Positions 7,746-16,681 of a stretch of DNA of 64,000 bases are shown one piece after another. This DNA is from Gilliamella sp. wkB178 (lineage in GTDB: Bacteria; Pseudomonadota; Gammaproteobacteria; Enterobacterales; Orbaceae): NCBI RefSeq assembly GCF_001690705.1, contig NZ_LZGK01000011.1:248001-312000 (forward strand), written 5' to 3'. Below the pieces are notes generated by a model. It was given only the letters and a program-made list of their open reading frames with translations, ran no database searches and had not been told where the DNA came from. Made by a program: the position numbers and the translations under genes. The first letter of the stretch is position 1, and every line of letters begins with the position of its first letter.

Positions 7746-8747
7746 TTAACGCATGCGTATTTCACGCAGGCGGCGGCGTTCGGCGCGGCGCATTAGCAGC
7801 CATGAAACAAAGCCAATAATTGCAACGATCAATAATATGATTGTAGCTAGCGCATTTACTTGCGGATCGACCCCTAAACGCACTTTTGAAAATATCAGTT
7901 TTGGTAAGGTCATGGCACCCGGTCCGGTAACAAAGTTGGCGATGACCACATCGTCCAACGACAGGGTAAACGCCAGTAACCAACCCGAAACTAAGGCCGG
8001 CGCGATCATTGGTAGTGTAATAATGAAGAAGACTTTTAATGGGTTTGCCCCTAAATCGAGGGCAGCTTCTTCAATTGATTTGTCCAATTCACGCAAACGG
8101 GCACTAATCACTACGGTAACGTACGCGGTACAAAAAGTTGCATGCGCCATCCAAATAGTTAATGCACCACGATCTTTTGGCCAACCTAATACTTGCCCCA
8201 TGCCCACAAACAGCAATAATAAAGCTAAACCGGTAATTACGTCCGGCATAACTAATGGCGCCGTGGTCATAAATGAAAACAAATTAGAACCACGGAAGCG
8301 CCTAAAACGAATAATCGCATAAGACGCTAGCGTGCCTAAAATGAGCGAGAACGTGGCAGCACCGGCAGCAATCGACAAACTGAGCCCGACGGCTTTAAGT
8401 AGCGTTTCGTTGTGAACCAATTCAAAATACCACTTGGTAGAAAATTCCGCCCACACAGTAACCAATTTTGAGCTATTAAACGAGTAAATAATCAAAATAA
8501 CCATGGGCACATATAAAAAGGCAAACACTACCAATAAAATTAGCCCTTTCAAACAATTACACATTAGCGCCAAAGTGATAATCGCGGTGACGATTAAACT
8601 AAAGATTAAACAGCCAACGTAAAAGCTACTACTGGCGAGTAATGCTAATCCGGAAGCAGAAATCAACATCGTTAATAGCATAGAGCCTAACAACGAGGAG
8701 ATAAATACGATTAAGGCGGATCGCATAATAATTGGTAAATTATTCAT
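7746..8747 (-). CDS. potI: putrescine ABC transporter permease PotI
   Basis: Inner-membrane permease of the putrescine importer. The BPD transporter motif EEAALDLGANPLKVFF (EAA loop) is present, and the C-terminal ~265 residues align by eye with PotI/PotC. At 333 aa it is longer than the usual ~280; the extra ~55 N-terminal residues form additional hydrophobic segments. It starts directly after the potH stop, so translation is probably coupled. Last gene of potF-potG-potH-potI. PotI rather than PotC is chosen because the ATPase and binding protein are PotG- and PotF-like. Confidence 0.88.
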   Translation of the reverse strand: MNNLPIIMRSALIVFISSLLGSMLLTMLISASGLALLASSSFYVGCLIFSLIVTAIITLALMCNCLKGLILLVVFAFLYVPMVILIIYSFNSSKLVTVWAEFSTKWYFELVHNETLLKAVGLSLSIAAGAATFSLILGTLASYAIIRFRRFRGSNLFSFMTTAPLVMPDVITGLALLLLFVGMGQVLGWPKDRGALTIWMAHATFCTAYVTVVISARLRELDKSIEEAALDLGANPLKVFFIITLPMIAPALVSGWLLAFTLSLDDVVIANFVTGPGAMTLPKLIFSKVRLGVDPQVNALATIILLIVAIIGFVSWLLMRRAERRRLREIRMR

Positions 8748-9929
8748 CTACTTACCCCCCAATTGTCGATTTTGGAACTTATTGAAATAATAAATCGGCA
8801 CAATCAAGATTAATAACATCACGGTGGCAACGGCTGAGGCGGCAGGCCAATCGTGGTTATTAAAGAATTCTGTCCATAACTGCGTTCCGATCATGATCCC
8901 TTCTGAAGGCCCTAATAGCTCTGGGATCACATATTCCCCTACCGCCGGAATAAACACCAGCATACCACCGGCAATAACGCCATTTTTAGTTAACGGCACA
9001 ATAATTTTGAAAAAGGTCTTAATCGGTTTACAACCTAAATCTAAACTTGCCTCGATTAAAGTGGTATCTACTTTACTGAGTGAAGTATAAATAGGTAATA
9101 CCACAAAAGGTAAGTAGGAATACACAATCCCAATGTAAACCGCTAAATAGGTTTTCATGATGATCAGTGGATGCTCAATATCGATTAAGCCTAACCATGC
9201 TAAAAAGTTGTTTAATAGACCATTAGGATTCAATATGCCAATCCAAGCATAAACCCGGATCAGGAATGAAGTCCATGATGGCAAAATAATCAACAATAAT
9301 AAAATATTGCGGGTGGATGGTTTACATTGCGAAATCGCCCACGCCAATGGGTAACCAATCATAATGCACAATAATGTGGAAATAGCGGCTACCTTTAATG
9401 ATTGTAAATAAGAATCAATATAAATGGTGTCGCTAACTAGATTGACGTAGTTACCAAAATTTAAGGCAATATTGAGCAAACCATCATCATAGCTTAATAA
9501 GTCAGTATAAGGTGGGACTGCGGCCACCATTTCCGAAAAACTGATCCGAAACACGATTAAAAATGGCAATAAGAATAATAACAACATCCATAAGTAAGGA
9601 ATGGCTATTACAATTAATCGCCCATAGAGCGTCATTAAATCAGAATTGCTTGGTTGTTTACGCAATTGTTTAAAGGCGTAATAAATGGCCACCAAGCCAA
9701 CTGGAATAAATAATATACTGCCCGCAATAATTAGCCGATAAGCAAATTTAGATGGCTTATAATAAGTTAAATATGCGCCCAAGCATGACAACAAGAAACT
9801 CAGTGTCATGGCAGTAAATAACGCATCTAAAAATAGATTGTCAAATGCACCGGTGGTTAAAAAACGCCAATAGACATTGAGCAACACCAAGGCATTTAAA
9901 AATAAACCCAATAAAATGGATCGCATCAC
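8748..9929 (-). CDS. potH: putrescine ABC transporter permease PotH
   Basis: Second permease of the putrescine importer. Contains the EASLDLGCKPIKTFFKIIVPL coupling loop for the ATPase and a standard six-segment core in the C-terminal 300 residues. At 393 aa it has an N-terminal extension of about 80 residues with two or three extra membrane segments compared with the ~317 aa enterobacterial protein. It lies 15 nt after potG and abuts potI. The extension in both permeases is a lineage feature or a fused membrane module; function unknown. Confidence 0.88.
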   Translation of the reverse strand: MMRSILLGLFLNALVLLNVYWRFLTTGAFDNLFLDALFTAMTLSFLLSCLGAYLTYYKPSKFAYRLIIAGSILFIPVGLVAIYYAFKQLRKQPSNSDLMTLYGRLIVIAIPYLWMLLLFLLPFLIVFRISFSEMVAAVPPYTDLLSYDDGLLNIALNFGNYVNLVSDTIYIDSYLQSLKVAAISTLLCIMIGYPLAWAISQCKPSTRNILLLLIILPSWTSFLIRVYAWIGILNPNGLLNNFLAWLGLIDIEHPLIIMKTYLAVYIGIVYSYLPFVVLPIYTSLSKVDTTLIEASLDLGCKPIKTFFKIIVPLTKNGVIAGGMLVFIPAVGEYVIPELLGPSEGIMIGTQLWTEFFNNHDWPAASAVATVMLLILIVPIYYFNKFQNRQLGGK

Positions 9930-9944
9930 TATATCCTCTTCGGT

Positions 9945-11081
9945 TTATTCAGTAAGAACCACACAACTATCTATTTCCCAAGACAGATTCACACTATCAC
10001 CCCAAGTCGGCATTCCTTTACGGTAGCGGTGCTCGTTTTGTAACTGCGCAATAATAATTTGCCCACTATGTAACTTAACGTGATAAATTGACAGATCACC
10101 TAGGTAGGCAATTTCCACGACTTCGCCCACGGCAAAGTTATAACCTTCTTCCGGGATTTCGTCACATAGTTTGATTTTTTCCGGGCGTAAGGCAACTTTG
10201 AACGGCACGCCTTCAACCGCTGGTGAATCATAATCCACTTTCAATGGGTGTTTAATCATTGGGCAGCCAATAATTAAGCCGTCTTCTAATGTTTCTTGCA
10301 ATATACCGTCAAAGATATTAACCGAACCAATAAACTCGGCACTATAACGGCTATTCGGGTGTTCATAAATTTCTTCCGGCTCACCAATTTGCACAAATTG
10401 CCCTTTATTCATAATGGCGATACGCCCGGCCATGGTCATGGCTTCTTCTTGGTCATGCGTAACCATTACACAAGTGGCACCCACTTGTTCTAAAATGCTC
10501 ACCACTTCGAGCTGCATACGGTCGCGCAGTTGCTTATCAAGGGCACCCATTGGTTCATCGAGTAATAATAATTTTGGCCGTTTAGCTAAACTTCTAGCTA
10601 AGGCTACACGCTGCCTTTGACCACCGGACAATTGGTGCGGTTTGCGTTTACCAAATTGTTCCATATGCACTAAGGCTAACATTTCTTCTACGCGCTGTTT
10701 AATTTCGTTATGGTTTAACTTGTCTTGTTTTAAACCAAAAGCAATATTTTGCTCAACCGTCATGTGAGGAAATAAAGCATACGATTGAAACATCATATTA
10801 ATTGGGCGATTATAAGGTGGCACTTGTGACATGTCCTTACCATCTAAAATAATCTGCCCGGAAGTAGGTTGTTCAAAACCTGCCAGCATTCGCAACAGTG
10901 TTGATTTACCACTGCCTGACGCCCCTAATAATGCAAAAATTTCACCGGTATAAATAGTGAGATTAACATCATCAACGGCATAATAATCGTCATTAAAAAC
11001 TTTAGTTAAATTTTTGATCTCCAGTAATGGAGTTATCATCTTTTTTTTAGGCTGTACCTGAATTGTTGTTTTATTGTTCAC
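9945..11081 (-). CDS. potG: putrescine ABC transporter ATPase PotG
   Basis: Energises putrescine import. Walker A GASGSGKST near residue 53, signature LSGGQRQR near 150, Walker B LLLLDEP and switch His in VTHDQEEAMTMAGR are visible, followed by a C-terminal TOBE-type domain. I choose the GTG start (VNNKTT), preceded by GAGGA at good spacing, giving 378 aa, the normal PotG length; a longer TTG-initiated form to 11108 lacks a ribosome-binding site. Sequence is closer to PotG than PotA (for example QVPPYNRPINMMFQSYALFPHM). Confidence 0.9.
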   Translation of the reverse strand: MNNKTTIQVQPKKKMITPLLEIKNLTKVFNDDYYAVDDVNLTIYTGEIFALLGASGSGKSTLLRMLAGFEQPTSGQIILDGKDMSQVPPYNRPINMMFQSYALFPHMTVEQNIAFGLKQDKLNHNEIKQRVEEMLALVHMEQFGKRKPHQLSGGQRQRVALARSLAKRPKLLLLDEPMGALDKQLRDRMQLEVVSILEQVGATCVMVTHDQEEAMTMAGRIAIMNKGQFVQIGEPEEIYEHPNSRYSAEFIGSVNIFDGILQETLEDGLIIGCPMIKHPLKVDYDSPAVEGVPFKVALRPEKIKLCDEIPEEGYNFAVGEVVEIAYLGDLSIYHVKLHSGQIIIAQLQNEHRYRKGMPTWGDSVNLSWEIDSCVVLTE

Positions 11082-11187
11082 TCTTTTTTCCTCATAACAA
11101 CAAGCCAAAAAAAACGAGACGGAAAGATTAAATCAATCCCTCCGTCTATAATTAAGCGAGTAAATAACTCTGAATTTAATAAATCAC

Positions 11188-12297
11188 TTATTTACCAGTT
11201 TTAAGTTTTGTCCATGTACGGGTGATCACTCGTTCAAGTTTTGGATCTTTAACTTTTAGAGTGAATAATTTTTCCATCACTTCTGGTTTTGGGTAAACCG
11301 CCGGATCGTTTTTCACTTCTGGTTTAACAAATTTGTCATTAGCTTCTTTATTGGCACTCGCAAAGTTAACATCATTAGTTACTTGCGCGGCAATTTCTGG
11401 CTTCATAACAAAATTTAAGAACTCATGTGCTTCATCAACATTAGCGGAATCCTTTGGAATGGCAAAGGTATCGAAAAATACCAAGGCACCTTCTTTAGGG
11501 ATTTGATAACCGATGTGTACGCCATTCTTAGCTTCATTAGCGCGATCGCGTGATTGTAAAATATCACCTGACCAACCTAAGATCACACAAATATCACCAT
11601 TAGCTAAATCAGTGATGTATTGTGAAGAATGGAAATAACGGATATCCGGTCTAACTTTTTCTAACAAATCGTAAGCAGCACCTGTATAATCTTTAGCATC
11701 GTTACTGTTGGGATCTTTACCTAAATATTGTAAAGCACTGGCAAAAATTTCGGTCGGCGCATCTAAAAATGCTACGCCGCAATCTTTAAGTTTATCCATA
11801 TTTTCCGGTTTAAATACTAAATCCCAGCTATCTACTGGCGCATCCGCTCCTAAACGTTCTTTGACTTTATCAATGTTATAACCAATACCTGTAGTCATCC
11901 ATACATAAGGAATGGCATATTTGTTGTCAGGATCGTGCGTTGCCATTAATTTCATTAAATTGGGATCAAGATTTTTCCAATTTGGTAACTTACTTTTATC
12001 TAATGGTAAATAAATACCGGCTTTAATCTGCCTGGCTAGGAAACTATCTGACGGTGAAACCACATCAAAACCAGAATTACCGGCCATTAGTTTACCTTCA
12101 AGTGCTTCATTTGAATCATAAACATCATAAACCAGTTTAATGCCGGTTGATTTTTCAAAATCAGTGATAGTTTGCGAACCAATTTGCCCGGCCCAATTAT
12201 AAAAATGAACCACACGGTCTTTGGCTATTGCAGATTGTGAAAGTGCTAGTGAAACACCAGCTACGATTGAAAGAATAGTTTTACGTTGAGTAAACAT
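11188..12297 (-). CDS. potF: putrescine-binding periplasmic protein PotF
   Basis: Solute receptor for the importer. N-terminal signal peptide (MFTQRKTILSIVAGVSLALS, cleaved near AIA), then VVHFYNWAGQIG, DVVSPSDSFLARQ, and LGWSGD with aromatic and acidic residues where PotF binds the diamine. Length about 370 aa, as in PotF. ATG at 12297 is preferred: AGGAGA lies about 10 nt upstream, whereas the upstream GTG codons sit too close. An ~80 nt gap to potG contains an AGACGGA/TCCGTCT hairpin that could tune expression downstream of the abundant binding protein. Confidence 0.92.
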   Translation of the reverse strand: MFTQRKTILSIVAGVSLALSQSAIAKDRVVHFYNWAGQIGSQTITDFEKSTGIKLVYDVYDSNEALEGKLMAGNSGFDVVSPSDSFLARQIKAGIYLPLDKSKLPNWKNLDPNLMKLMATHDPDNKYAIPYVWMTTGIGYNIDKVKERLGADAPVDSWDLVFKPENMDKLKDCGVAFLDAPTEIFASALQYLGKDPNSNDAKDYTGAAYDLLEKVRPDIRYFHSSQYITDLANGDICVILGWSGDILQSRDRANEAKNGVHIGYQIPKEGALVFFDTFAIPKDSANVDEAHEFLNFVMKPEIAAQVTNDVNFASANKEANDKFVKPEVKNDPAVYPKPEVMEKLFTLKVKDPKLERVITRTWTKLKTGK

Positions 12298-12609
12298 GCT
12301 CACCACTTCTCCTCTAGTTAGGGATATTACATGTTAGACACAAGCCCATTGCAAAGACACAATGAACCCCCAAATTTTACCAATCATTTGTTATAAATCA
12401 ATTGGCGAAACCGAGGTAATCAGGCCAGCCAGCGTCAAAAAAAATTAATGACCGAATTAAGTCGACCTTGGATTACGTGGGATAAAATACCTTTTTTTTT
12501 TAATATGTCCACATAAAAAATCAAATATCATAAGTTTCAGGCCTGAATGGTCACATTTTAGCCATTCAAGCCTTAATTAATCACCAATTAACTACTAATT
12601 TAGTTAATT
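12298..12609. other. intergenic region between potF and ecotin
   Basis: Holds the potF promoter region; a weak TTGCAA/TGTAAT pair near 12320-12350 on the minus strand is only a candidate. At 12539-12576 a long hairpin (AGGC, TGAATGG / CCATTCA) lies downstream of the ecotin stop and may terminate it. No gene seen. Confidence 0.4.
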
Positions 12610-13107
12610 TTATTCGGCATTAGCTTGCAAAATTTTAGCATCAGCTTGCCAAACTCGGTATTTAACGGTTAAGTCATTAGGTACATAAAACACTATTGGC
12701 AACCGACTGTTATAATTCAATAAACCTAAGTTATGACCAATAGTAACAAATTGAGTTTTAGTGGCATTCCCCGGGCAGGCCATTAATGTTGAAATAGTGG
12801 CATTTTTGTTGCTTTCAACCACATAATAGTTGTAACCCCAACCGGTTAACTCTTGTTGTTTAACCACACCGGCCAACAGCTGGCTATTACAATCAACATT
12901 CATCTCTTTACCAATTAACACTTCTACCCGCGCATTAGCTTCATCAGTTAACACGGGCAAATGAATGGCATAACGCGTATAACCTGCTTCCGCTTTAGGG
13001 AATGGTGCGGTGTCGTTAGCATTTTGGTTAGTCTGAGGTAAGTTGCTAGATTTTGCACATGCGGTTAATGCCGCGGCCATTAACACTAATAACATTAACT
13101 TTTTCAT
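12610..13107 (-). CDS. eco: ecotin-family serine protease inhibitor, predicted lipoprotein
   Basis: Ecotin blocks trypsin-fold serine proteases in the periplasm or at the cell surface. The mature part matches ecotin along its length: TGWGYNYYVV, the reactive loop ISTLMACP, RLPIVFYVPND and VKYRVW; the two disulfide cysteines (VDCN and MACP) are kept. The residue aligned with the P1 Met of E. coli ecotin is Leu. Unusually, the signal ends in a lipobox (LTAC), so the protein should be lipid-anchored rather than soluble. Good Shine-Dalgarno (GGAGG) before ATG. Monocistronic, divergent from ydiK. Confidence 0.9.
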   Translation of the reverse strand: MKKLMLLVLMAAALTACAKSSNLPQTNQNANDTAPFPKAEAGYTRYAIHLPVLTDEANARVEVLIGKEMNVDCNSQLLAGVVKQQELTGWGYNYYVVESNKNATISTLMACPGNATKTQFVTIGHNLGLLNYNSRLPIVFYVPNDLTVKYRVWQADAKILQANAE

Positions 13108-13212
13108 TTTTTTGCCTCCATTACTATTAAATACAATGCTGACAACATAATATGCTTTTTAAGCGTAAATGGGTATAATATTAACAATAAATTTAATTAT
13201 TACGGTGCCAAA

Positions 13213-14265
13213 ATGCCAGCCGAAAAAAACACTTACGATTTACTAAAATTAATTCTAAATCTACTGCTAATAGGTTTACTGATTGTTATCACTTACCGCG
13301 TGGTGGAAGTTTTTATCTTTGGGTTCTTCTGGGCGGTGATGGTGGTTATTGCTACTTGGCCGTTAATGATCAAGATCCAACACAAATTGTTTAATAAGCG
13401 CTGGTTGTCACTGCTGGTTATGGCATTAATCTTAGCGGTGGTGTGTGTAATTCCATTTATTCTGATTATTAGTAGCATTGCGCAAAATGGCCACTATTTA
13501 ATTGAATGGGCTAGAACCCTTTCGCACCGTGAATTGCCAACTTTGGATTGGTTAAATAGCATCCCGATGTTTGGTGACGAGTTGCACCAAAAATGGTTGG
13601 ATTTAATTCAAACCGATGGTTCGGACTTAGTTAACACTATTCAACCTTATATTGGCACGATGATTGGTTGGTTATTAGAACAAGTCACCAATATTAGTAT
13701 TTTCATTTTCCATGCTGGCGTGATGATTGTTTTTAGTCTACTACTGTTTTTAAAAGGCGAACGCATTACTCGCGATCTTTACTTATTCGCCAATCGTTTA
13801 TCCAAACAATACGGCGCAGACACCGTTACCTTAGCTGGTCAATCCATCCGCGCGGTGGCCCTAGGGGTAGTGGTTACCGCCATTACACTAGCACTAATTG
13901 GTGGCATTAGTTTTGTGTTGACTAATATGCCGTTCCCCGGGATTTTAACTTTAGTCTTATTCGTCTGCTGTGTGGCACAAATTGGACCAGTGATCGTGAT
14001 GTTGGGTTGCATAATCTGGCAATTTTGGGATGGACACACTTTATCGGGCATTATTTTAATTGTGGTGGCAATTATATTAACCACCCTTGATAGTGTAATG
14101 CGGGCTTATTTAATTAAAAAAGGCGCTGATTTACCCTTCTTACTTATTCTTTTTGGTGTGATTGGTGGGGTGCTGAGTTTTGGTTTAATGGGGTTATTTA
14201 TAGGGCCAGTAGTACTTGCCCTTGCCTATAAATTATTCCAAAAATGGATTAACGAACAAGCTTAA
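13213..14265 (+). CDS. ydiK: AI-2E family inner-membrane transporter YdiK
   Basis: 350 aa polytopic membrane protein of the AI-2 exporter (PF01594) family, with two N-terminal membrane hairpins, a soluble segment around residues 90-150 and a four-helix C-terminal block ending in the family-typical GLMGLFIGPVVLALAY. Closest recognisable enterobacterial relative is YdiK; substrate unknown. Stand-alone gene, divergent from ecotin, 165 bp before pssA. Confidence 0.85.
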   Translation: MPAEKNTYDLLKLILNLLLIGLLIVITYRVVEVFIFGFFWAVMVVIATWPLMIKIQHKLFNKRWLSLLVMALILAVVCVIPFILIISSIAQNGHYLIEWARTLSHRELPTLDWLNSIPMFGDELHQKWLDLIQTDGSDLVNTIQPYIGTMIGWLLEQVTNISIFIFHAGVMIVFSLLLFLKGERITRDLYLFANRLSKQYGADTVTLAGQSIRAVALGVVVTAITLALIGGISFVLTNMPFPGILTLVLFVCCVAQIGPVIVMLGCIIWQFWDGHTLSGIILIVVAIILTTLDSVMRAYLIKKGADLPFLLILFGVIGGVLSFGLMGLFIGPVVLALAYKLFQKWINEQA

Positions 14266-14430
14266 GCTGGTTACCGTTGGCATTAACAAATTATAGTTTG
14301 CCAGCACATCATGGCTATTTTGGCTATTTATGGTAGCGCCAAGCTAAGCGGATTTTGCAAAAAGGAATGTTATTTTCTGGCGTAAATTATGTTATTCTAC
14401 AACTTACGCTAGTTACAAACTAAATGAATT

Positions 14431-15786
14431 ATGCGAATACCATTTATAAAATATAATCATCAAAAACATCTTGATGAATTAACTAAAATTCAACAAAACG
14501 CCGATCAATACCATATTGCCTACGATCCTAAAAGCTACCGCTTGGCTATCCTCGAACAACTCCGTCAAGCCCAACGGCGCATTTATATTGTCGCCCTTTA
14601 TTTAGAACGTGACGAAGCCGGGCAAGAAATGCTCGACCTGCTTTACCAAATCAAACAACAACGCCCTAACCTAGACATTAAGATCTTTGTTGATTGGCAC
14701 CGCGCCCAACGCGGCCGCATTGGTGAACATGAAGCACAAACTAATGCGCTTTACTATTATCAATTAAAACAACAACACCCGGATATTGATATTCCTATCT
14801 ATGGGGTGCCGGTAAACCGCCGGGAAATCCTTGGGGTGTTGCACCTTAAAGGCTATATTATTGACGATACCGTCATTTATAGTGGTGCTAGCATTAATAA
14901 TGTTTACCTGCATAAACTCGATAGTTACCGCTATGATCGCTATCACTTTATTACCAACCCTGCCCTAGCCGACAGCATGGTAGCTTATGTTGATCACAAC
15001 TTTTTGCCTTATGCCGGTTTACAGCGGTTAGATGTGGCGAACCACCAAACCCGCAAACAAATTAAACCCGAAATCAAAGCCTTGCGCCAACATTTAATGG
15101 AAGCCAGTTATCAGTACACCGGCACAGCCGATAATAACACCTTGTCGGTTGCACCAATTGCCGGTTTAGGCCGCAACAATCCGTTGAATAAAATTATTCA
15201 CCACCTGATTAACTCGACCCAACATAAAGTCGTCTTTTGTACGCCTTACTTTAATCTACCTAATATTCTGGTACGCGACATAATCCGCCTACTGCGTAAA
15301 GGCCGCCAAGTGGAAATTATAATTGGTGATAAAGTGGCTAATGATTTTTATATTCCTGAAGATCAGCCTTTTAATATTTCCGGTGGTTTACCATACTTAT
15401 ATGAGATTAATTTAAGGAAATTTGTTGAAAGGTTACAACCCTATATTGATAGACAACAACTGATTATTCGATTATGGAAAGATCAGGAACAAACCTATCA
15501 CCTTAAAGGCATTTGGGTGGACGACCAATGGGTTTTAATTACCGGTAATAATCTTAACCCAAGGGCATGGCGCTTAGACTTAGAAAATGGCATTTTAGTT
15601 CATGACCCACAACAGCAACTCAGCGATAAATTCGCCCAAGAGCTGAGCACCATTCGCCAAAAAACCACCTTGGTCACCCATTTCCAACAAATTCAAGCCA
15701 GCCAATTTTACCCTAAACCGGTGCATAAATTGATTAAACGCTTGAGCAGGATCAAAGTGGATAGAATCATCAAACGGTTACTGTAA
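14431..15786 (+). CDS. pssA: CDP-diacylglycerol--serine O-phosphatidyltransferase
   Basis: Makes phosphatidylserine from CDP-diacylglycerol and L-serine, the committed step to phosphatidylethanolamine; peripheral membrane enzyme. 451 aa, equal to gammaproteobacterial PssA. Phospholipase D-superfamily HxK(x4)D motifs are seen twice: HLKGYIIDD near residue 143 and HLKGIWVDD near 358, each followed by the usual SGASINN / TGNNLNPRAW segments. The C-terminus is basic, consistent with membrane association. A CTGTAACA/TGTTACAG hairpin overlaps the stop. Confidence 0.95.
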   Translation: MRIPFIKYNHQKHLDELTKIQQNADQYHIAYDPKSYRLAILEQLRQAQRRIYIVALYLERDEAGQEMLDLLYQIKQQRPNLDIKIFVDWHRAQRGRIGEHEAQTNALYYYQLKQQHPDIDIPIYGVPVNRREILGVLHLKGYIIDDTVIYSGASINNVYLHKLDSYRYDRYHFITNPALADSMVAYVDHNFLPYAGLQRLDVANHQTRKQIKPEIKALRQHLMEASYQYTGTADNNTLSVAPIAGLGRNNPLNKIIHHLINSTQHKVVFCTPYFNLPNILVRDIIRLLRKGRQVEIIIGDKVANDFYIPEDQPFNISGGLPYLYEINLRKFVERLQPYIDRQQLIIRLWKDQEQTYHLKGIWVDDQWVLITGNNLNPRAWRLDLENGILVHDPQQQLSDKFAQELSTIRQKTTLVTHFQQIQASQFYPKPVHKLIKRLSRIKVDRIIKRLL

Positions 15787-15833
15787 CAGGCGTTTTTAAT
15801 TGTTACAGTTGCCAACCTGTTGCTATTAGCCAA

Positions 15834-15875
15834 TTTTTATACGCAAACGTATACCTCTCAGGAAACATCTTAACG
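15834..15875 (+). repeat. dispersed palindromic element E6
   Basis: Perfect TATACG-CAAA-CGTATA core, placed 50 bp after pssA at the left edge of the copy-4 cassette spacer. Confidence 0.85.
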
Positions 15876-15967
15876 GGTATTATTGCGCTTTAATAATTAA
15901 ATCCGTTAGGTTTCGAGCGTTTTATGGTTAGGTGATTATTTTAATTGCGGAGTTAACGCTCGAGTAA

Positions 15968-16155
15968 GGGAATTTTAACGCGAAAATTCCCTTACAACCC
16001 AAACGCGGGCCTGCAGATGGTGGTCTACGACTGCCCTCCGCCTTCGCTTGGTCTTAACGCACCGGTCGTGATTTGTTCCTACAAAGCACTCCCTCGGCAA
16101 ACCTCCCTGTTTGCCGTGCTAACCGCTCTCAGTTGTCGGCACCATCTAACGGCCT
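15968..16155. repeat. conserved spacer block R2, copy d
   Basis: Same as the other R2 blocks, starting with the GGGAATTTT/AAAATTCCC hairpin. Confidence 0.7.
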
Positions 16156-16249
16156 ATTTAACACCTAAAAACCCTATCATCTAAATGACTTAATACCCTA
16201 GCCTATTGCGGAATGATGTTGCTCAATGCTGTTGGTTTTTTACCCCCCC

Positions 16250-16412
16250 GCTTAAGTGGTGCCGAGGGAGGTAATTGGCATAGAACAGCCGGCAGGAAGC
16301 CGGATGAGCCGTGGGCGCACAGGGAGGTGCGATACGCGGCGGTTCGTTAAGTGCCAATTAGCGAGTGAGGGTAGTCACGCAGTGACCACTACTTCCCGCG
16401 GGGTGTGGGGAG
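16250..16412. ncRNA. candidate structured RNA block R1, copy d
   Basis: Conserved in sequence and pairing with copies b and e; followed by hairpin H1 (16415-16447). Confidence 0.5.
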
Positions 16413-16477
16413 ATTGTTAAGAGGGATTCACATTAATCCCTCTTAACGCCTACGCGGCAGCGTGACTGATTAGCTAT

Positions 16478-16518
16478 TTTTTATACTGAAACATACCCCT
16501 CTCAGGAAACATCTTAAC
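16478..16518 (+). repeat. dispersed palindromic element E7
   Basis: CTTAACA-ending variant with an imperfect palindrome, followed by an ATGCCAGC hairpin. Confidence 0.75.
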
Positions 16519-16527
16519 AAACATAAA

Positions 16528-16594
16528 AATGCCAGCGTTGATTGCTGGCATTTTAAAAAGCGGCTCGGGTTGCCCCTGCCGCTGCAACTGTCCT
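16528..16594 (-). terminator. double hairpin after cassette copy 4
   Basis: AGCGGC/GCCGCT hairpin with T5, then ATGCCAGC/GCTGGCAT hairpin, on the minus strand. Confidence 0.65.
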
Positions 16595-16639
16595 TTTATT
16601 ACTTAAACTTTATTACCCCTTATTAAACACCCGTGACTT

Positions 16640-16681
16640 AAGGATTAAGGACTAAGAACTAAGGACTAAGGACTAAGGATA
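16640..16681. repeat. 3' heptamer repeat of copy 4, 6 units
   Basis: Six AAGGACT-like units, the longest tract in the window, overlapping the stop codon. Confidence 0.85.

Noticed and set aside
7746-12297. Spermidine importer potABCD
   Set aside because: The ATPase and binding protein resemble PotG and PotF more than PotA and PotD, and the gene order F-G-H-I fits the putrescine system.
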